A stretch of 28,225 nucleotides of DNA from Guillardia theta CCMP2712 (taxonomy: Eukaryota; Cryptophyceae; Pyrenomonadales; Geminigeraceae), in the NCBI RefSeq assembly GCF_000315625.1, contig NW_005434610.1:17187-45411 (forward strand). The letters run 5' to 3'. The translations under genes were made by a program, and so were the position numbers. Shown piece by piece: positions 18,768-28,225 of the stretch. The stretch's first letter is position 1, and the number at the start of each line of letters is the position of its first letter. Under the pieces are notes generated by a model. It was not told the DNA's origin and ran no database searches. It saw only the letters and a list, made by a program, of their open reading frames with translations.

Positions 18768-21241
18768 CTCCTCCAACACCGGGTATCGAACAACTTGCTG
18801 CCCGAATATGGTCTGAAAGGACTGATTCTGCTTTGCCGTCTTTTCAATCGCATTCGCTTGCTCCTTGAGTTCTTCGCAGACGTGAAGTACAGGATCAATG
18901 AATTCTACATCCTCAAGAAGCTGAGGGTCCTGCGATATCTGTCGCAGCTTCTCGATTTCATGGTGAAATAATTTGATGTCTTCTTCAAGCTGAGTACTCC
19001 ACCTGGCCATCTCATCGTCTTGAGTGCTCTCGAAGATATCCAACATATTCTTCATTTGATTGTATTCTGGCACCAGCATCTGGAACGCAGCCCTGTCCAT
19101 GCTATTCACCTCCACCGAGTTTTCATCCATCAAGCTGTAGTGATCCTGAAGCTCTTTAAACTCGGCGTCGATCTCATCCTTTCGTTCGTTGCATTGCGAA
19201 ACAAAATCTAACACAGATACGAAACTGGCCACATTGGTTGGTTTCCTTGAAAGATTGTTGTTGGCTATGTTGACTTCGTCCAGCAGCCTTCTTTGCTTTG
19301 CAACTGTCAGTTGTGGAAGTATGTCTTCCAATTTTTCGAGACACGAGGCGGGCGAAGGAGAAAGAAGGGTTTTCAACTTTTTGGAATTGACTTGCATAAT
19401 TCCACAATCCATTTCATCTGGCAAATTGCGAATATTATCAGCTTGGCTGTGGTACAAATCAAATTTCTCCTTAAAGTTTTGAAGAACAAATTCACCCTCT
19501 TCTGCTTTTTGTCTCAATTCTTCTTCGTCGAGTTGCTCATTTTCGACTACCATTGTCTGATATGGTTCAAAAATACTCACGTAATCATTACAGGCATCAA
19601 ATGCATTTGCAACTGCCACTTTGATGCGAGCAAGTAATTTTCTATATTCTTCATCATTGGTTACAATCTCAGAAACCGTGGAGCTTTCACTGGTCTCTGT
19701 TTCTGAGTCGAAAAGCTCTGTATATTGTTCCAGATCCTCATTATTCAAAAGCCTCACACTATTGGATCCGGAAACAGTGTCAACGAATCCCCCCACGATG
19801 CTATCTAGTTCATTTTCAAAATCCGCAGCTCCTGGGACGAAAGTAAGGTCTCCGAGAATCAATGATATCTCTGTCAAGAAAACAGCTTTGCGCTTTTTCT
19901 GACTATCTTCTAATTGGTCTTTGACATTCGGCTCAATCTGGGCAAGCAGTTCTGAGGTAGATTCGACCACCATAGTGTGCAAAGTGTTGAAAATCACGTA
20001 GTCACAAAGCCTAAGAAAATAATAGAGTCTCCTCTGGACGACTCGTTTCGATGCCATCACAGTATAACGGAAATTTTCCGCACGGGGAGAAATCTTATCG
20101 CCTTTCTCTTGCTCATTTTGTTGTTGACCTTGAGTTTTGACTGAATTAGCACCAAACAATCCTTCTTCTAGAGAGTCAAGCGTCGCAATGCACGAACTCT
20201 TCGCAACATCGATGGCTTGCAACCAAAACTCTTCGAGATGATTCAATACAACATTTCTTTGTGCTTGTTGTGCTTCAAAAAAGTGAACAATAGTGTACAA
20301 AGTGTCTTTTTGAAAACTGTATAACTTCACCTTCTGCAAATCCATGCACATGTCGCGAATCCTGAGCAGAGCTTCTCTGAAGGTTGGATTCAAAAAGAAC
20401 AAATTCTTCGTCAACGCTTTGGCGCTGCTTCTCATTTTCCCATATCGGACTGAGTCTCTCCACACCTTGTAAGATTTCCAGATCCGATATCTTTTGAATA
20501 CGGGGATTTTAAGGATAGCATTGAATAGGAAATGCTCTCGTTTCCACTGTTCCAACTCAGTAAACTCAGGCTTGCCGTTAACAAAATGAGTGACACCAAA
20601 GGAACTCAGAGTAAAGAAGTCGCTTTTAGGAATCTGATTATGAGGTACTATTTCAAGATGATAAGGGTTCAACGGAGTTATCTCATCGATTTGGAATGAC
20701 TTCAGATACACAAACTCCGTACTGTCAGGATTTTGCCGTAAGCGTTGTAAAACGACTAATGGATTTTTGTTGTCAGGCAGGCAATACAAAACAGACTGTT
20801 CGTTGGCCTTCTCTTCATCTCCCATCTGTTCATGGTCTTCGTTTTTGTTCTCCAGTTCGATTTCTTTACCATCGTCAACATGCCCATGAGCATGAAGATT
20901 TGTTTGGTCATGAGCATGAGCAGATAGGATTTTTGAAGTTTCATGTTTTGTATCTCCATTGAAAATAGACCCATCTTCACCTTGATGCTTTGGTTGATCA
21001 CTTTTCAATTCGTCAGGCAGCAAAGCTTGATGAATTTTCTTTGGCTTCAACTTTGCACTCTCTGGCTTACTCGAATGCACGCTTTTCGAAGGCTTTCTTT
21101 GAGGTGTCAAAACTTTCTTGCAATGTAAAACGTCTTTGATCGGATTGGCTGTGTGCTTTGTGCTCAGCAATAACCCTGACGAGATATTGATGCCCTCTAA
21201 CTTACTGAAATCAGCGTCCTCCACTTCTTGATCAAAATATC
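18768..21241 (-). CDS. axonemal dynein heavy chain tail, truncated (no motor)
   Basis: One long exon on minus. It is preceded by an acceptor (ACGCAG) at 21242 and ends at a donor-like GAG|GTAGTG at 18768, about residue 819 when counted from 21224. After a low-complexity, His-rich N-terminus it carries typical axonemal heavy-chain tail blocks: NPYHLEIVPHNQI, FFTLSSFGVTHFVNGKPEF, LEQWKREHFLFNAILKIPVF, KSYKVWRDSVRYGKM, LFFLNPTFREALLRIRDMC, and coiled segments to TIFGQQVVRYPVLEE. Full chains are about 4000 residues with linker, six AAA modules, stalk and microtubule-binding domain; none of these follow. If not spliced, the frame continues about 155 residues of basic, unrelated sequence to 18300. 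No ATG fits the start, so a first exon lies upstream. Closest in feel to single-headed inner-arm chains. It may be a truncated gene, a tail-only protein or an assembly break. Confidence 0.8.
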
Positions 21242-21651
21242 TGCGTTAATCGTAAGTTTTTCATGCAAATACTTTCACATTTCACCTGTTCTCCATCTAA
21301 TGAATCTCTGTTGCTAGTGCCAACTGTTATGTGTTCTTTTCACTTCCAGAGCTTCCATGGTCCTGGTTCGATCCCTTTCGGTAAGTTCCGCGCCATGTCT
21401 GCCGTTGCCTCCAACTGGCCCTGTAGTAACAGATGCCTTTGCCACCACACCGGTACCTATCCCCAGATATTTGCCTTCGATTACGGGGTGAAGGAGGGTA
21501 GTAGAGCCCTACCCTCACAGCTTACCTGCAGCCTACCCTACCCTCATCAGACCCCCATGGTCGGTGCGGGGATGGGGTACAAATTTTCCAGGGGCAAAAA
21601 ATCCGGCAAAACATCTTTAATTTCCCCGCCCATCCGTTGGAGGCAACGGCA
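21242..21651. promoter_or_regulatory. divergent region between dynein-tail gene and DnaJ gene
   Basis: About 410 bp between oppositely oriented genes. It must hold the DnaJ promoter and the first exon and promoter of the dynein-tail gene. Direct repeats of CTACCCTC occur at 21505-21545. No TATA box or first exon could be fixed. Confidence 0.4.
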
Positions 21652-22946
21652 ATGCTAGAACGACTGGACGTGTATGCGGCGCTGGAGCTGAGCAGAGGAT
21701 GCTCGGAAGAGGATGTGAGGAGGACTTACAGGAAGCTTGCGCTTAAGACCCATCCGGATAAGGAGAAGGGGACTGAGAGTGAGTTCCTAGCTATTGGGTT
21801 TGCTTATCGGGTGCTCAGTGATCGCAAGTTGAGAGCACTTTATGACAGAAGGGATATGGATTTTTCAGCATCAAAGGCAGACCTGATAGAAAGCTTTGAC
21901 ATCAATGAAGCTCTGAGGATCTTCGACCAGTTCTTTGGAACCTCCAACCCTTTCGCTGCAGTCTCTGAAGGAGTTGAGTCGCTCTTTGATTCGGAAGCGG
22001 ATAAACGCAAACCCAAGCCCAGTCCGAATAAAGAAATCGACTTGTCCTGCACATTAGAAGAAATCTATAACTCAGCCTCAAAGAGCATTGATGTTCCAAA
22101 ACAGCGGATAAACTCCGAAGGGCAGGTTTTGTTCCTAACCCCTGATTCCTTTCAGCTCAAACTTCCTTCAGGTGGAGAATTACACCAGAACGTACAGAAT
22201 CCAAGCGGAGCCGAGCTGGATCTCAGGGACGAAGCTCAAGTACGACAAGGAACCCGATGACCTCACAGGGGACGTGATATTTACGGTCCAGGTAACCTAA
22301 ATCCTCTCCCTCTTTCGTCGATATGAACGCTGTTGATATAGATCGAGCCTCACCCGGTCTTTGAGATAGAGAGATTCTCTCTAAAGATGAAGCAGGAAGT
22401 GTCTCTGTGTGATTCATTAACAGGGTTTGTTATACCCATAAACATGCCGGATGGAAGAAAGCTCAATGGTTTGTTGTCTGCTCCTGGATCTGTGCAAGTC
22501 CTGAAATAGGGTTGCTCCAGTTTCTGTGGAAGAGGTCATCGATCCAAGCTATAGCAAGGTATCTCTCTTACAGACTAATCTGTTCATGTCAAGTTGGATT
22601 AAGTTGAATTCTCTTGCAGATCATTAAGGGCGAAGGTCTTCTAGACAAGGAGAGAAATACAAGAGGAGATCTTATCATCACCTTTCACATTAATTTCCCT
22701 AAAAAGCTCTTGTAAGTGACCTGGAGATCTCTTTGTTATATGTTGTAATCTGGCAGATGTCTTCAATGATATTTGATTTTAGATTATTCTCTCACTGATA
22801 TTGTTTTCCAACAGACCAATTCAAAGAAATCTTCTGCATTTAGCGCTACGGTAGTTGTCTGTCAACACTTTTTTCTTCATCGATGTTGATGGTTGAACAG
22901 TCTTCCTCAAGACCTCACGAACGCAAATAACATTCAGGTAAGCTGA
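21652..22946 (+). CDS. DnaJ/HSP40 co-chaperone, type II (DNAJB-like)
   Basis: Stimulates HSP70 ATPase and delivers clients. Start is ATG 21652 (MLERLDVYAALELSRG). The J domain covers residues 1-68 with THPDKEKG (HPD motif) and AYRVLSDRKLRALYDRR. There is no zinc-finger CxxCxGxG region, so it is type II. After a short linker, C-terminal domain I begins KEIDLSCTLEEIYNSASKSI and continues over a 34-nt intron (22172-22205) to SWISGTKLKYDKEPDDLTGD. After the next intron (22292-22341) comes IEPHPVFEIERFSLKMKQEV. Domain II gives GFVIPINMPDGRKL, VEEVIDPSYSKIIKGEGLLD, TRGDLIITFHINFPKKL and PIQRNLLHLALR. It ends at TGA 22944-22946. All family landmarks are present; the G/F linker is poor in Gly-Phe. 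No targeting leader is visible, so probably cytosolic. Confidence 0.93.
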
Positions 22947-23731
22947 GGATAGACAAATCTTGGGCTTCATTGAAAGTTACGTCAGACAAGACTCCTTGAA
23001 ACAGCAATGAGATTGCCTCCAAATTTGGCGGAGACAGAGAGACAGAAGGTGCGGTATGATTGTGAATGTCTGCGCGCGCGCTGCTGTCATAGCTGGCGGA
23101 AGGTGGTAAGGGAGGGATGACGCTGCGATGGCTAGGTTGAAGCTGTAAATAATCTCCTCGTCAAGCGCGACGATCAGCCTCCGCCTGAGTGACAGGCGCA
23201 GTCTACTACTTAGTGCTGGTCTAGTGCTGGTCAATCGATGGCTTCCGCCCTCCTCCCTCCGAACTGATTTACTAAGTGAACTCAAAGCTTAAATCGCATA
23301 GTCCCCTAGTCGCCTCCCTGGGCCCTCGATACCACGACTTTGTCCTCGTCCGCAAGACTTAGTCCCAAACCCCGTCAACGTCCAGGTGGAGGGAGAGGAG
23401 CGAGACAAAGAGAGAGAAGAAGAGCGGGGGAAGGGAGAGAGAGAAGAAGAGAGAGAAGAAGAGCGGGGGGAGGGAGGGAGGGAGGGAGGGAAGGGGGAGA
23501 GAGAGAGCGAGAGAGTGAGAAGGGGGATAGGGAAGGGAGAGAGGGGGGAATGCAAGGGAGAGAGAGAGGGAAGGAGAGAGGGAAGTAAGGGAGAGGGAGA
23601 GAGGGAGAGAGGGAGAGAGGCAGGGGAGAGAGAGAGGAAGAGTGGGAAGGAGGAGAGGGAGAGGGGAGAGCAGGAGTGATGGGGATATTTGTCATGAGTT
23701 GATTCTGGATGCCTTTTTGTCAGTCGACAGC
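22947..23731. other. intergenic, ends in purine-rich tract
   Basis: No gene is recognised. 23060-23090 has CG dinucleotide runs, and 23212-23232 a duplicated TAGTGCTGGTC. Most of the right half is the GA/GGGAGA tract listed separately. The HIR promoter should lie in the last 100 bp or behind the tract. Confidence 0.5.
23385..23690. repeat. (GA)n / GGGAGA purine microsatellite, about 300 bp
   Basis: A nearly pure purine strand of GAGA, GGGA and GAAGAA words between the DnaJ and HIR genes. Long open frames rich in Arg/Glu/Gly on plus and Ser/Pro/Leu on minus are composition artefacts. Such tracts can form triplexes. Confidence 0.93.
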
Positions 23732-24765
23732 ATGTCGTTTCTTTGTTGTACATGTGTGGATCAGAGCCAGCGCGGCATTCTTCAGACTTGCGGTAAGTTC
23801 ACAGAGATTCTGAATCCAGGCTTCAGCTTTGTGTACTGGCCCTTTCAGACTGTCGACTTTGTCAGCATCAAGGTGGGAGATGAAAGAGTAAGTTTGATCG
23901 CTCTCACAAGTATGACAGGTGACTCAGATCAATGTAAACACCCACACCAAGACCAAAGATAACGTGACGGTGACGGTCACATGTGCGATACAGTACTCAG
24001 TCACTCCACAAGAATGTGACGATTACTATTTCAAGCTTCACAATCCTCATATGCAGATCTCAGCCTATGTAGATGATTGCATTCGCTCACAAATCCCCAC
24101 TATGACCCTCGACGAATCTTTCGAATCCAAAGAATCCATGGCGGATGCCGTCAAGTCCCAGGTGGCGCATTCCATGGAGCCCTACGGCATCGAGGTACAT
24201 CAGGCCTTGATCACCAACATGCAGCCGGACGCTACAGTGATGGCCGCCATGAACAAGATCAATGCAGCCCGTCGGCAACGCGAGGCGGCGATAGAGAAGG
24301 CGGAAGCAGACAAGATCCTGCAGGTGCGAGCAGCTGAGGCTGAGGCTGAAGCGAAGCACCTGTCGGGCAAGGGCACAGCCATGATGCGGCATGCCATAAC
24401 CAACGGCTTCAAGAGCAGCATCGAGTCGATGCAAGAGTCGTAAGCGCGCTGCTGCTTGAAAGCGACAATTGTAAGTTTACCTGCCCTCCAGTTGCGGTCT
24501 ACAGCCCTCAGAGGTCGTGCACATGATGCTGGTGACGCAGTACATGGACGTGCTGAAAGACTTTGCGCAGTCAGGTGCTCCTCTCCTAGCCTCGTCCCTC
24601 CTTCTGTCTTGCCGCGTCTCTTTTTAGTCTCATGTTCCTCTCGTTCCTGCAGGCCGAGCGACTATGGTTGTGCCACACGGGCCTTCCGCTCTCTCCGATG
24701 TCGAGCAGCAAGTGCGAGGAGGTTTCCAGCAATCTCTTCCCATGACTTCGAACAGCATGATCTAG
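23732..24765 (+). CDS. SPFH/band-7 protein, hypersensitive-induced-response (HIR) type
   Basis: Four exons (23732-23872, 23919-24439, 24492-24574, 24653-24765) join in frame to 285 residues, the usual HIR length. HIR proteins are membrane-associated scaffolds of the stomatin/prohibitin superfamily forming oligomers in microdomains. Landmarks: MSFLCCTCVDQSQRGILQTC, GFSFVYWPFQTVDFVSIK, VTQINVNTHTKTKDNVTVTV, YYFKLHNPHMQISAYVDDCI, YGIEVHQALITNMQPD, the coiled INAARRQREAAIEKAEADKI with AEAEAEAKHLSGKGTA, MLVTQYMDVLKDFAQSG and ATMVVPHGPSALSDVEQQ. The N-terminus has Cys residues that could be palmitoylated. It lacks Gly2, so the N-myristoylation typical of plant HIR proteins is not possible with this start. 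The last exon ends MTSNSMI. Role in this alga unknown. Confidence 0.93.
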
Positions 24766-24976
24766 TCAAGATCCTTAACACCCCACGACTAGACGCTGAC
24801 AGATTGATCCATTGTTATGCCTGTGTGATTGATGATTGATCTGCTGTGGTGTTATGAAAGTTGTACATATCTACTTTGTAGCTCCTTCTTTATGTTCTAT
24901 CGCGTGCCCATTGTAATCCGTTTCTCTAGCTCATTGTTTCAACATAAACATCTGCATCTGCAGGATCAGCGAGCTG

Positions 24977-27335
24977 TCATAGCGACCCCAATGCACAAGC
25001 ACTAAGAAACAAAACCACGTGTTGACTGAAAACAATCGGAGATTTATGAAAAGGATTATTCAGAACATCACATTTATGGGAACAAATTACACGATGGGAA
25101 CACTTGACATTTTCAAAATGATTGAGAGTGTCAACTCCCGCCTTGGCTTGTGTGAGGTCTGCGTCCTTGAAACAAAGTTGAGAGGGAGCGAGAGGGGAAC
25201 AAAGAACAGCACCTCTGCCCTTGTATGAGCCTCGCTTTGCCGCAAGAAACTTGTGTCGGATCTGAGGCATGAGTGAGAAGTGCTCAACTTGCCACTGCAA
25301 GATTGACCTGATTGTAAGATTGATCCGAGCTGCGAACTCCAAGCTGAGCGGGACAAAGTCAATGTAACAGCTCGCAACCTCAGCACGAGTCTTACATCAT
25401 TGCCAACTCTCTCGAAGCCAAGGTTGTCCACAACATCGAACTCCTTGATGCTCGTTCAGTCGATCATGCCATTCAACCAGCATAGTCACCTTCGCTCCAA
25501 AGTGCTCTGACAGACGAGAGTTGAGAGCCTTGTCCCAAGGGTCCAGCTCACCCTGAACCCCAACTTACAACCAGCCAAGGCTGAGACCGACTGTGAACCT
25601 GCGTGATCTCGGTGCTCGTCTTCTTGATCTGCAGGATTTCTCCCCCAAACTCTTCGGATGATTCCGACATGTACTCCTGCTCATATTCAAACTAGACACA
25701 ACTTCGCTCTTTCTACCTGCAACATCTGCATGGGCGATTGCAGCCACAGCACTTTCTCCTGCTCCTCAGAGTTGAGTTCGTCTGTCGCATTCCTCCGCAA
25801 CTGCCAATAAAATGACAAAGGATTGTAAACATTTCCGATCTCATCGCTCAACCGCAATCTCAATCTTCTGCATGCGACTAGGGGCAGACAGCAAGTCAGA
25901 GGGGAAGAGCTCGTAAAGCCAGACAAAGATTACGCTCCGAAAGGATTGAAGAAATCTTCCAAGCCAGGAAAAGATCTCAACCTACAGGCACGTGAGGGAT
26001 GCAGCGGTGGGCTGGCCACAAGAGGGACTTACTCTTCTAGTTCGGAATCGGTCTCTTCCTGAAAGAGGGGTTGAGAAAGGCAGCTTGACTAGATAAATGT
26101 TCACCTCGTCCTCCTTGCCAGGGACAAAAGTTGCAATCTTGGGTCTTTCTTTGAAATACTTGATCTGAAACATTAAGAGAAGGAGAGTAAGAAGGGTTTG
26201 ACATCGATAACAAGAGTTCGAAAGCGACGAACGAGGCAGCTTACGTCTGGCAAGTCCTCTCGAAGCCTCTCAAAGATTTCCTTGATTTCTTTCTTCGATC
26301 GGTGCAGCCCTTGAACTCGATCAATGATGGGACCAACGATCTGTCTCCTGCTGTGATGGCCATGAAGAGAGCAAGACTGGCACCTGCTCGTGAATCATGA
26401 TGCTCTCACTCGATTCTTCTTTTCCTTCCTCCGAGGAATCTGACGGCTCGAAACCAGCTTGGGTAAGCACTTTTCGGTCCTGTAACCTGTCATTCTGGCG
26501 AATCTTACTTCAAAGTCACCTCTTCATCTGTTGTGGTAGACGAGGTGAACAGAGCGTCTTCTTTCCTTTCTTCTTCCCAGATCTGACAGCCAATTTCAAA
26601 TGATAAAACAGCACGTCATCTGCTCCCCACGTCTGCCGCTGCTTCTATCAACGTTTTTGCACACGCTTCACTGCAATTCCATCCTCTGACTACCACTCCA
26701 CACTTGAGCAGCCGTTTGGCTTCTTCGATGTCTCCTCTGAGTTTTTAAATTCCAAGTCATCTGACATCCATTCAGAGGTTATCAGACCTGTCGCAGGCGT
26801 CTTGGAGAAGCCTCTCAGCATCGTCAAGTACCTGCATGTTACAGTAAAGAGGGAGTTGGGTAGGCCAGAGGAGCGTGGTCACCTTGAGATCGTCCTCAAG
26901 ACTGTATTCGGTTTTGTCTATCGGAGGAGGAGGAGGTTTCAACTCAATCTTCCCAAAGAGCTACATCTCTTCTCAAATGTTTTCTTCTTACTCCTCCTCC
27001 AGTCACCTCGTCCAACTCCGAGTCCTGAGGTTCATTGCGAATGTTCCAGTTGTACCCAAAGTCGCTCTTCCTTGTCATTGACTGTGCCTCTACTTCTTGC
27101 CGTGTCCTGAAGCTTTCCTTGTTTGCGGCTGACCTCTCCTCTCCTGCACCTGTCATACATACTCAACGCATCGCTCTCGGAGATGGAAGGAGGTGTAACT
27201 CAAAGGTTTGCTTACGAGTCTCTTCAACCTCAGATCTCTTGTCTCCAGTCTGTCGTCGAGTTCTTGTCGGAGTCGTGGGGATTGCTGATTGTGACTTCAC
27301 AAGCGAACGACGAGGTCGTGTGGCCTTGACACCCT
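24977..27335 (-). CDS. large multi-exon gene, unrecognised
   Basis: Many short minus-strand exons with good residue composition and GT-AG borders can be read in order: QELDDRLETRDLRLKRL (about 27240), MTRKSDFGYNWNIRNEPQDS (about 27050), LFGKIELKPPPPPIDKTEYS (about 26930), VLDDAERLLQDACDR, LRGDIEEAKRLLKCG, WGADDVLFYHLKLAVRSGKK, AGFEPSDSSEEGKEESSESI, IVGPIIDRVQGLHRSKKEIK, IKYFKERPKIATFVPGKEDE, LSDEIGNVYNPLSFYWQLRR, FEYEQEYMSESSEEFGGEIL, ELDPWDKALNSRLSEHFGAK, FDVVDNLGFERVGND and INLTIRSILQWQVEHFSLMP. It is rich in charged residues, with a proline run and helical segments. I do not recognise a domain. Start and 3' end are uncertain; 24977 is the first stop in the last frame. Two genes rather than one cannot be excluded. 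Confidence 0.5.
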
Positions 27336-27339
27336 GCCA

Positions 27340-27400
27340 TCAGTTCAAGTCACATATCAGTTCAAGTCACATATCAGTTCAAGTCACATATCACTTCAAG
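27340..27400. repeat. 17-bp tandem repeat, 3.6 copies
   Basis: TCAGTTCAAGTCACATA repeated at 27340, 27357 and 27374, with a diverged partial copy at 27391. It lies between two minus-strand genes, just downstream of the stop at 27422. Confidence 0.92.
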
Positions 27401-27421
27401 TATGATCAACACATGTGAAAA

Positions 27422-27856
27422 CTATCCAACTCGAGAATAGCACGCAGAGCAAGAAGTGCAAGGCATCAAGAGCTTGACCTTGCTTGAATGCGGTTGATCG
27501 AGGTAGAAACCAACTCCCTTGCGGTCTCGTTTGAAGATATATCCTGGCTTCAATCCTGATACGCCAAATCAGCTCATGTACTGATGATAGCACTAAAGAG
27601 AGGTCGCACCAGTGAAACTACTTGAAGGGATGAAGTCAAGGGGAAGAGCTTGCGTCTCATTCGCTTTCGACGACCTCTTTCCACCTCGTAGCCTCAAGGG
27701 CTCCTCTCCTCCTCCCCTTCGCGCTGTAGCAATCATTCGCAGTAATCTCTCATCTACTTTTACGGGCGCAACGAGAAAAGATTCCTTCAAGCCCTCAGCA
27801 AGTGAGAGGAGAAGAAGACCCTGCAGCAGCATCGAAGCGACTGTTCTTGCTTTCAT
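27422..27856 (-). CDS. small protein with signal peptide and PLRLRGG motif
   Basis: Two exons (27856-27610, then after a GTGCGA..TATCAG intron to TAG 27422) give about 126 residues. ATG 27856 starts MKARTVASMLLQGLLLLSLA, a clear signal peptide. Next comes ESFLVAP, a Phe-containing stretch as in cryptophyte plastid leaders, then an Arg-rich segment and EEPLRLRGGK (motif at residues 53-59). The C-terminal half is FIPSSSFTG joined to LKPGYIFKRDRKGVGFYLD, a compact Pro-Gly-Tyr-x-Phe-Lys ... Gly-x-Gly-Phe-Tyr-x-Asp pattern, then CTSCSACYSRVG with three Cys. The pattern looks familiar from short motifs in other eukaryotic proteins, but I cannot name it. Function unknown; a plastid or secretory destination is inferred from the leader. 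The frame also extends upstream of this Met without an ATG. Confidence 0.7.
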
Positions 27857-28015
27857 AACGTCTACACGTCCGAATGGATCGCGAGGAAGGAGGAAAGAGT
27901 TCACAACAGCAGGATCAGAAGCAGTAGTTGTTGGTGGAGGTTTAGGAAGGACTAAACAAACTATTCTCCTGATGGGAAGAGAAAGCAGGAAGGGGTGGTG
28001 AAGGGATTGGAGACG

Positions 28016-28225
28016 GGGACGGGGAGAGAGGGAGCGAGAGAGGGAGAGAAGGAGAGAAGGAGAGAGAGGGAGAGAAGGAGAGAGTGAGAGTGTGTGAGAG
28101 AGGGGGGGGCGGGGGGGCGAGGGAGCGAGGGAGCGGAGGGGAGCGGAGAGGAGGAGGGGGGGGGGGGGAGGAAAGGGGAGGGGAGGGGAGGGGAGGGGAG
28201 GGGAGGGGAGGGGAGGGGAGGGGAG
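28016..28225. repeat. purine microsatellite ending in (GGGGA)n
   Basis: GAGA/GGGAGA words from 28016 pass into G-runs (28102-28160) and a regular GGGGA pentanucleotide repeat from about 28170 to the window end. The plus strand has many closely spaced G-runs able to form G-quadruplexes. The upstream 27857-28015 is probable promoter sequence for the gene at 27856; no element is identified there. Confidence 0.93.

Noticed and set aside
21222-21224. GTG as the start codon of the dynein-tail protein
   Set aside because: A eukaryotic nuclear gene of this kind would not start at GTG. The frame continues upstream to an acceptor at 21242, so the true start lies in an earlier exon.
23289-23753. Long Ser/Pro/Leu and Arg/Glu/Gly open frames between DnaJ and HIR
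   Set aside because: They are translations of a purine microsatellite.

Overview
The window looks like nuclear DNA of a flagellated alga with a complex (secondary) plastid, most likely a cryptophyte of the Guillardia type. This is inference. It rests on spliced genes with short GT-AG introns (many about 30-65 nt), plant/alga-type telomere tracts (CCCTAAA)n, an axonemal dynein heavy-chain tail, and two proteins with signal-peptide leaders followed by the same PLRLRGG motif. Nothing suggests a bacterial or organellar origin.

Left 7 kb (1-6978): a subtelomeric mosaic. Six short telomere tracts (644-665, 957-974, 3312-3331 inverted, 3546-3573, 6455-6478, 6952-6978) separate head-to-tail copies of one repeated element read on the minus strand, that is, toward the presumed chromosome end at the left. 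A unit runs: telomere tract, GC-rich 5' monomers (a 20-bp type or a 23-bp type), a long ORF of unknown family, a GC-rich 3' UTR, AATAAA with a trinucleotide tail, and then the next telomere tract. Units A (975-3545) and B (3574-6454) are nearly complete but disabled by a stop, frameshifts and a telomere insertion. C (6479-6951) and D (666-956) are rearranged fragments. The 21-copy minisatellite at 201-643 may be the 5' end of a fifth unit. No reverse transcriptase is visible. The layout recalls both telomere-specific retroelements and yeast Y' arrays.

Right 21 kb (about 7.9-28.2 kb): ordinary compact nuclear genes, all with introns. In order: an MST/STE20-like kinase (-), D-aminoacyl-tRNA deacylase DTD with a signal-type leader (+), a PH-domain single-repeat voltage-gated cation channel with EF-hand-like and helical C-terminal regions (-), a small Cys-rich protein (+), an unrecognised 229-aa protein (+), the tail of an axonemal dynein heavy chain without a motor (-), a type II DnaJ/HSP40 (+), an HIR-type SPFH/band-7 protein (+), a long unrecognised multi-exon gene (-), and a small secreted or plastid-leader protein with PLRLRGG (-). 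Gaps hold GC-rich degenerate repeats, a 145-bp MITE-like inverted-repeat element (16731-16875) and purine microsatellites (about 23385-23690 and 28016-28225).

The genes do not form one pathway. The two most interesting signals are the telomere-bounded element array and the ubiquitin-tail-like PLRLRGG motif. The motif is shared by two unrelated leaders yet written with entirely different codons, and in DTD it ends exactly at the enzyme's conventional Met1.
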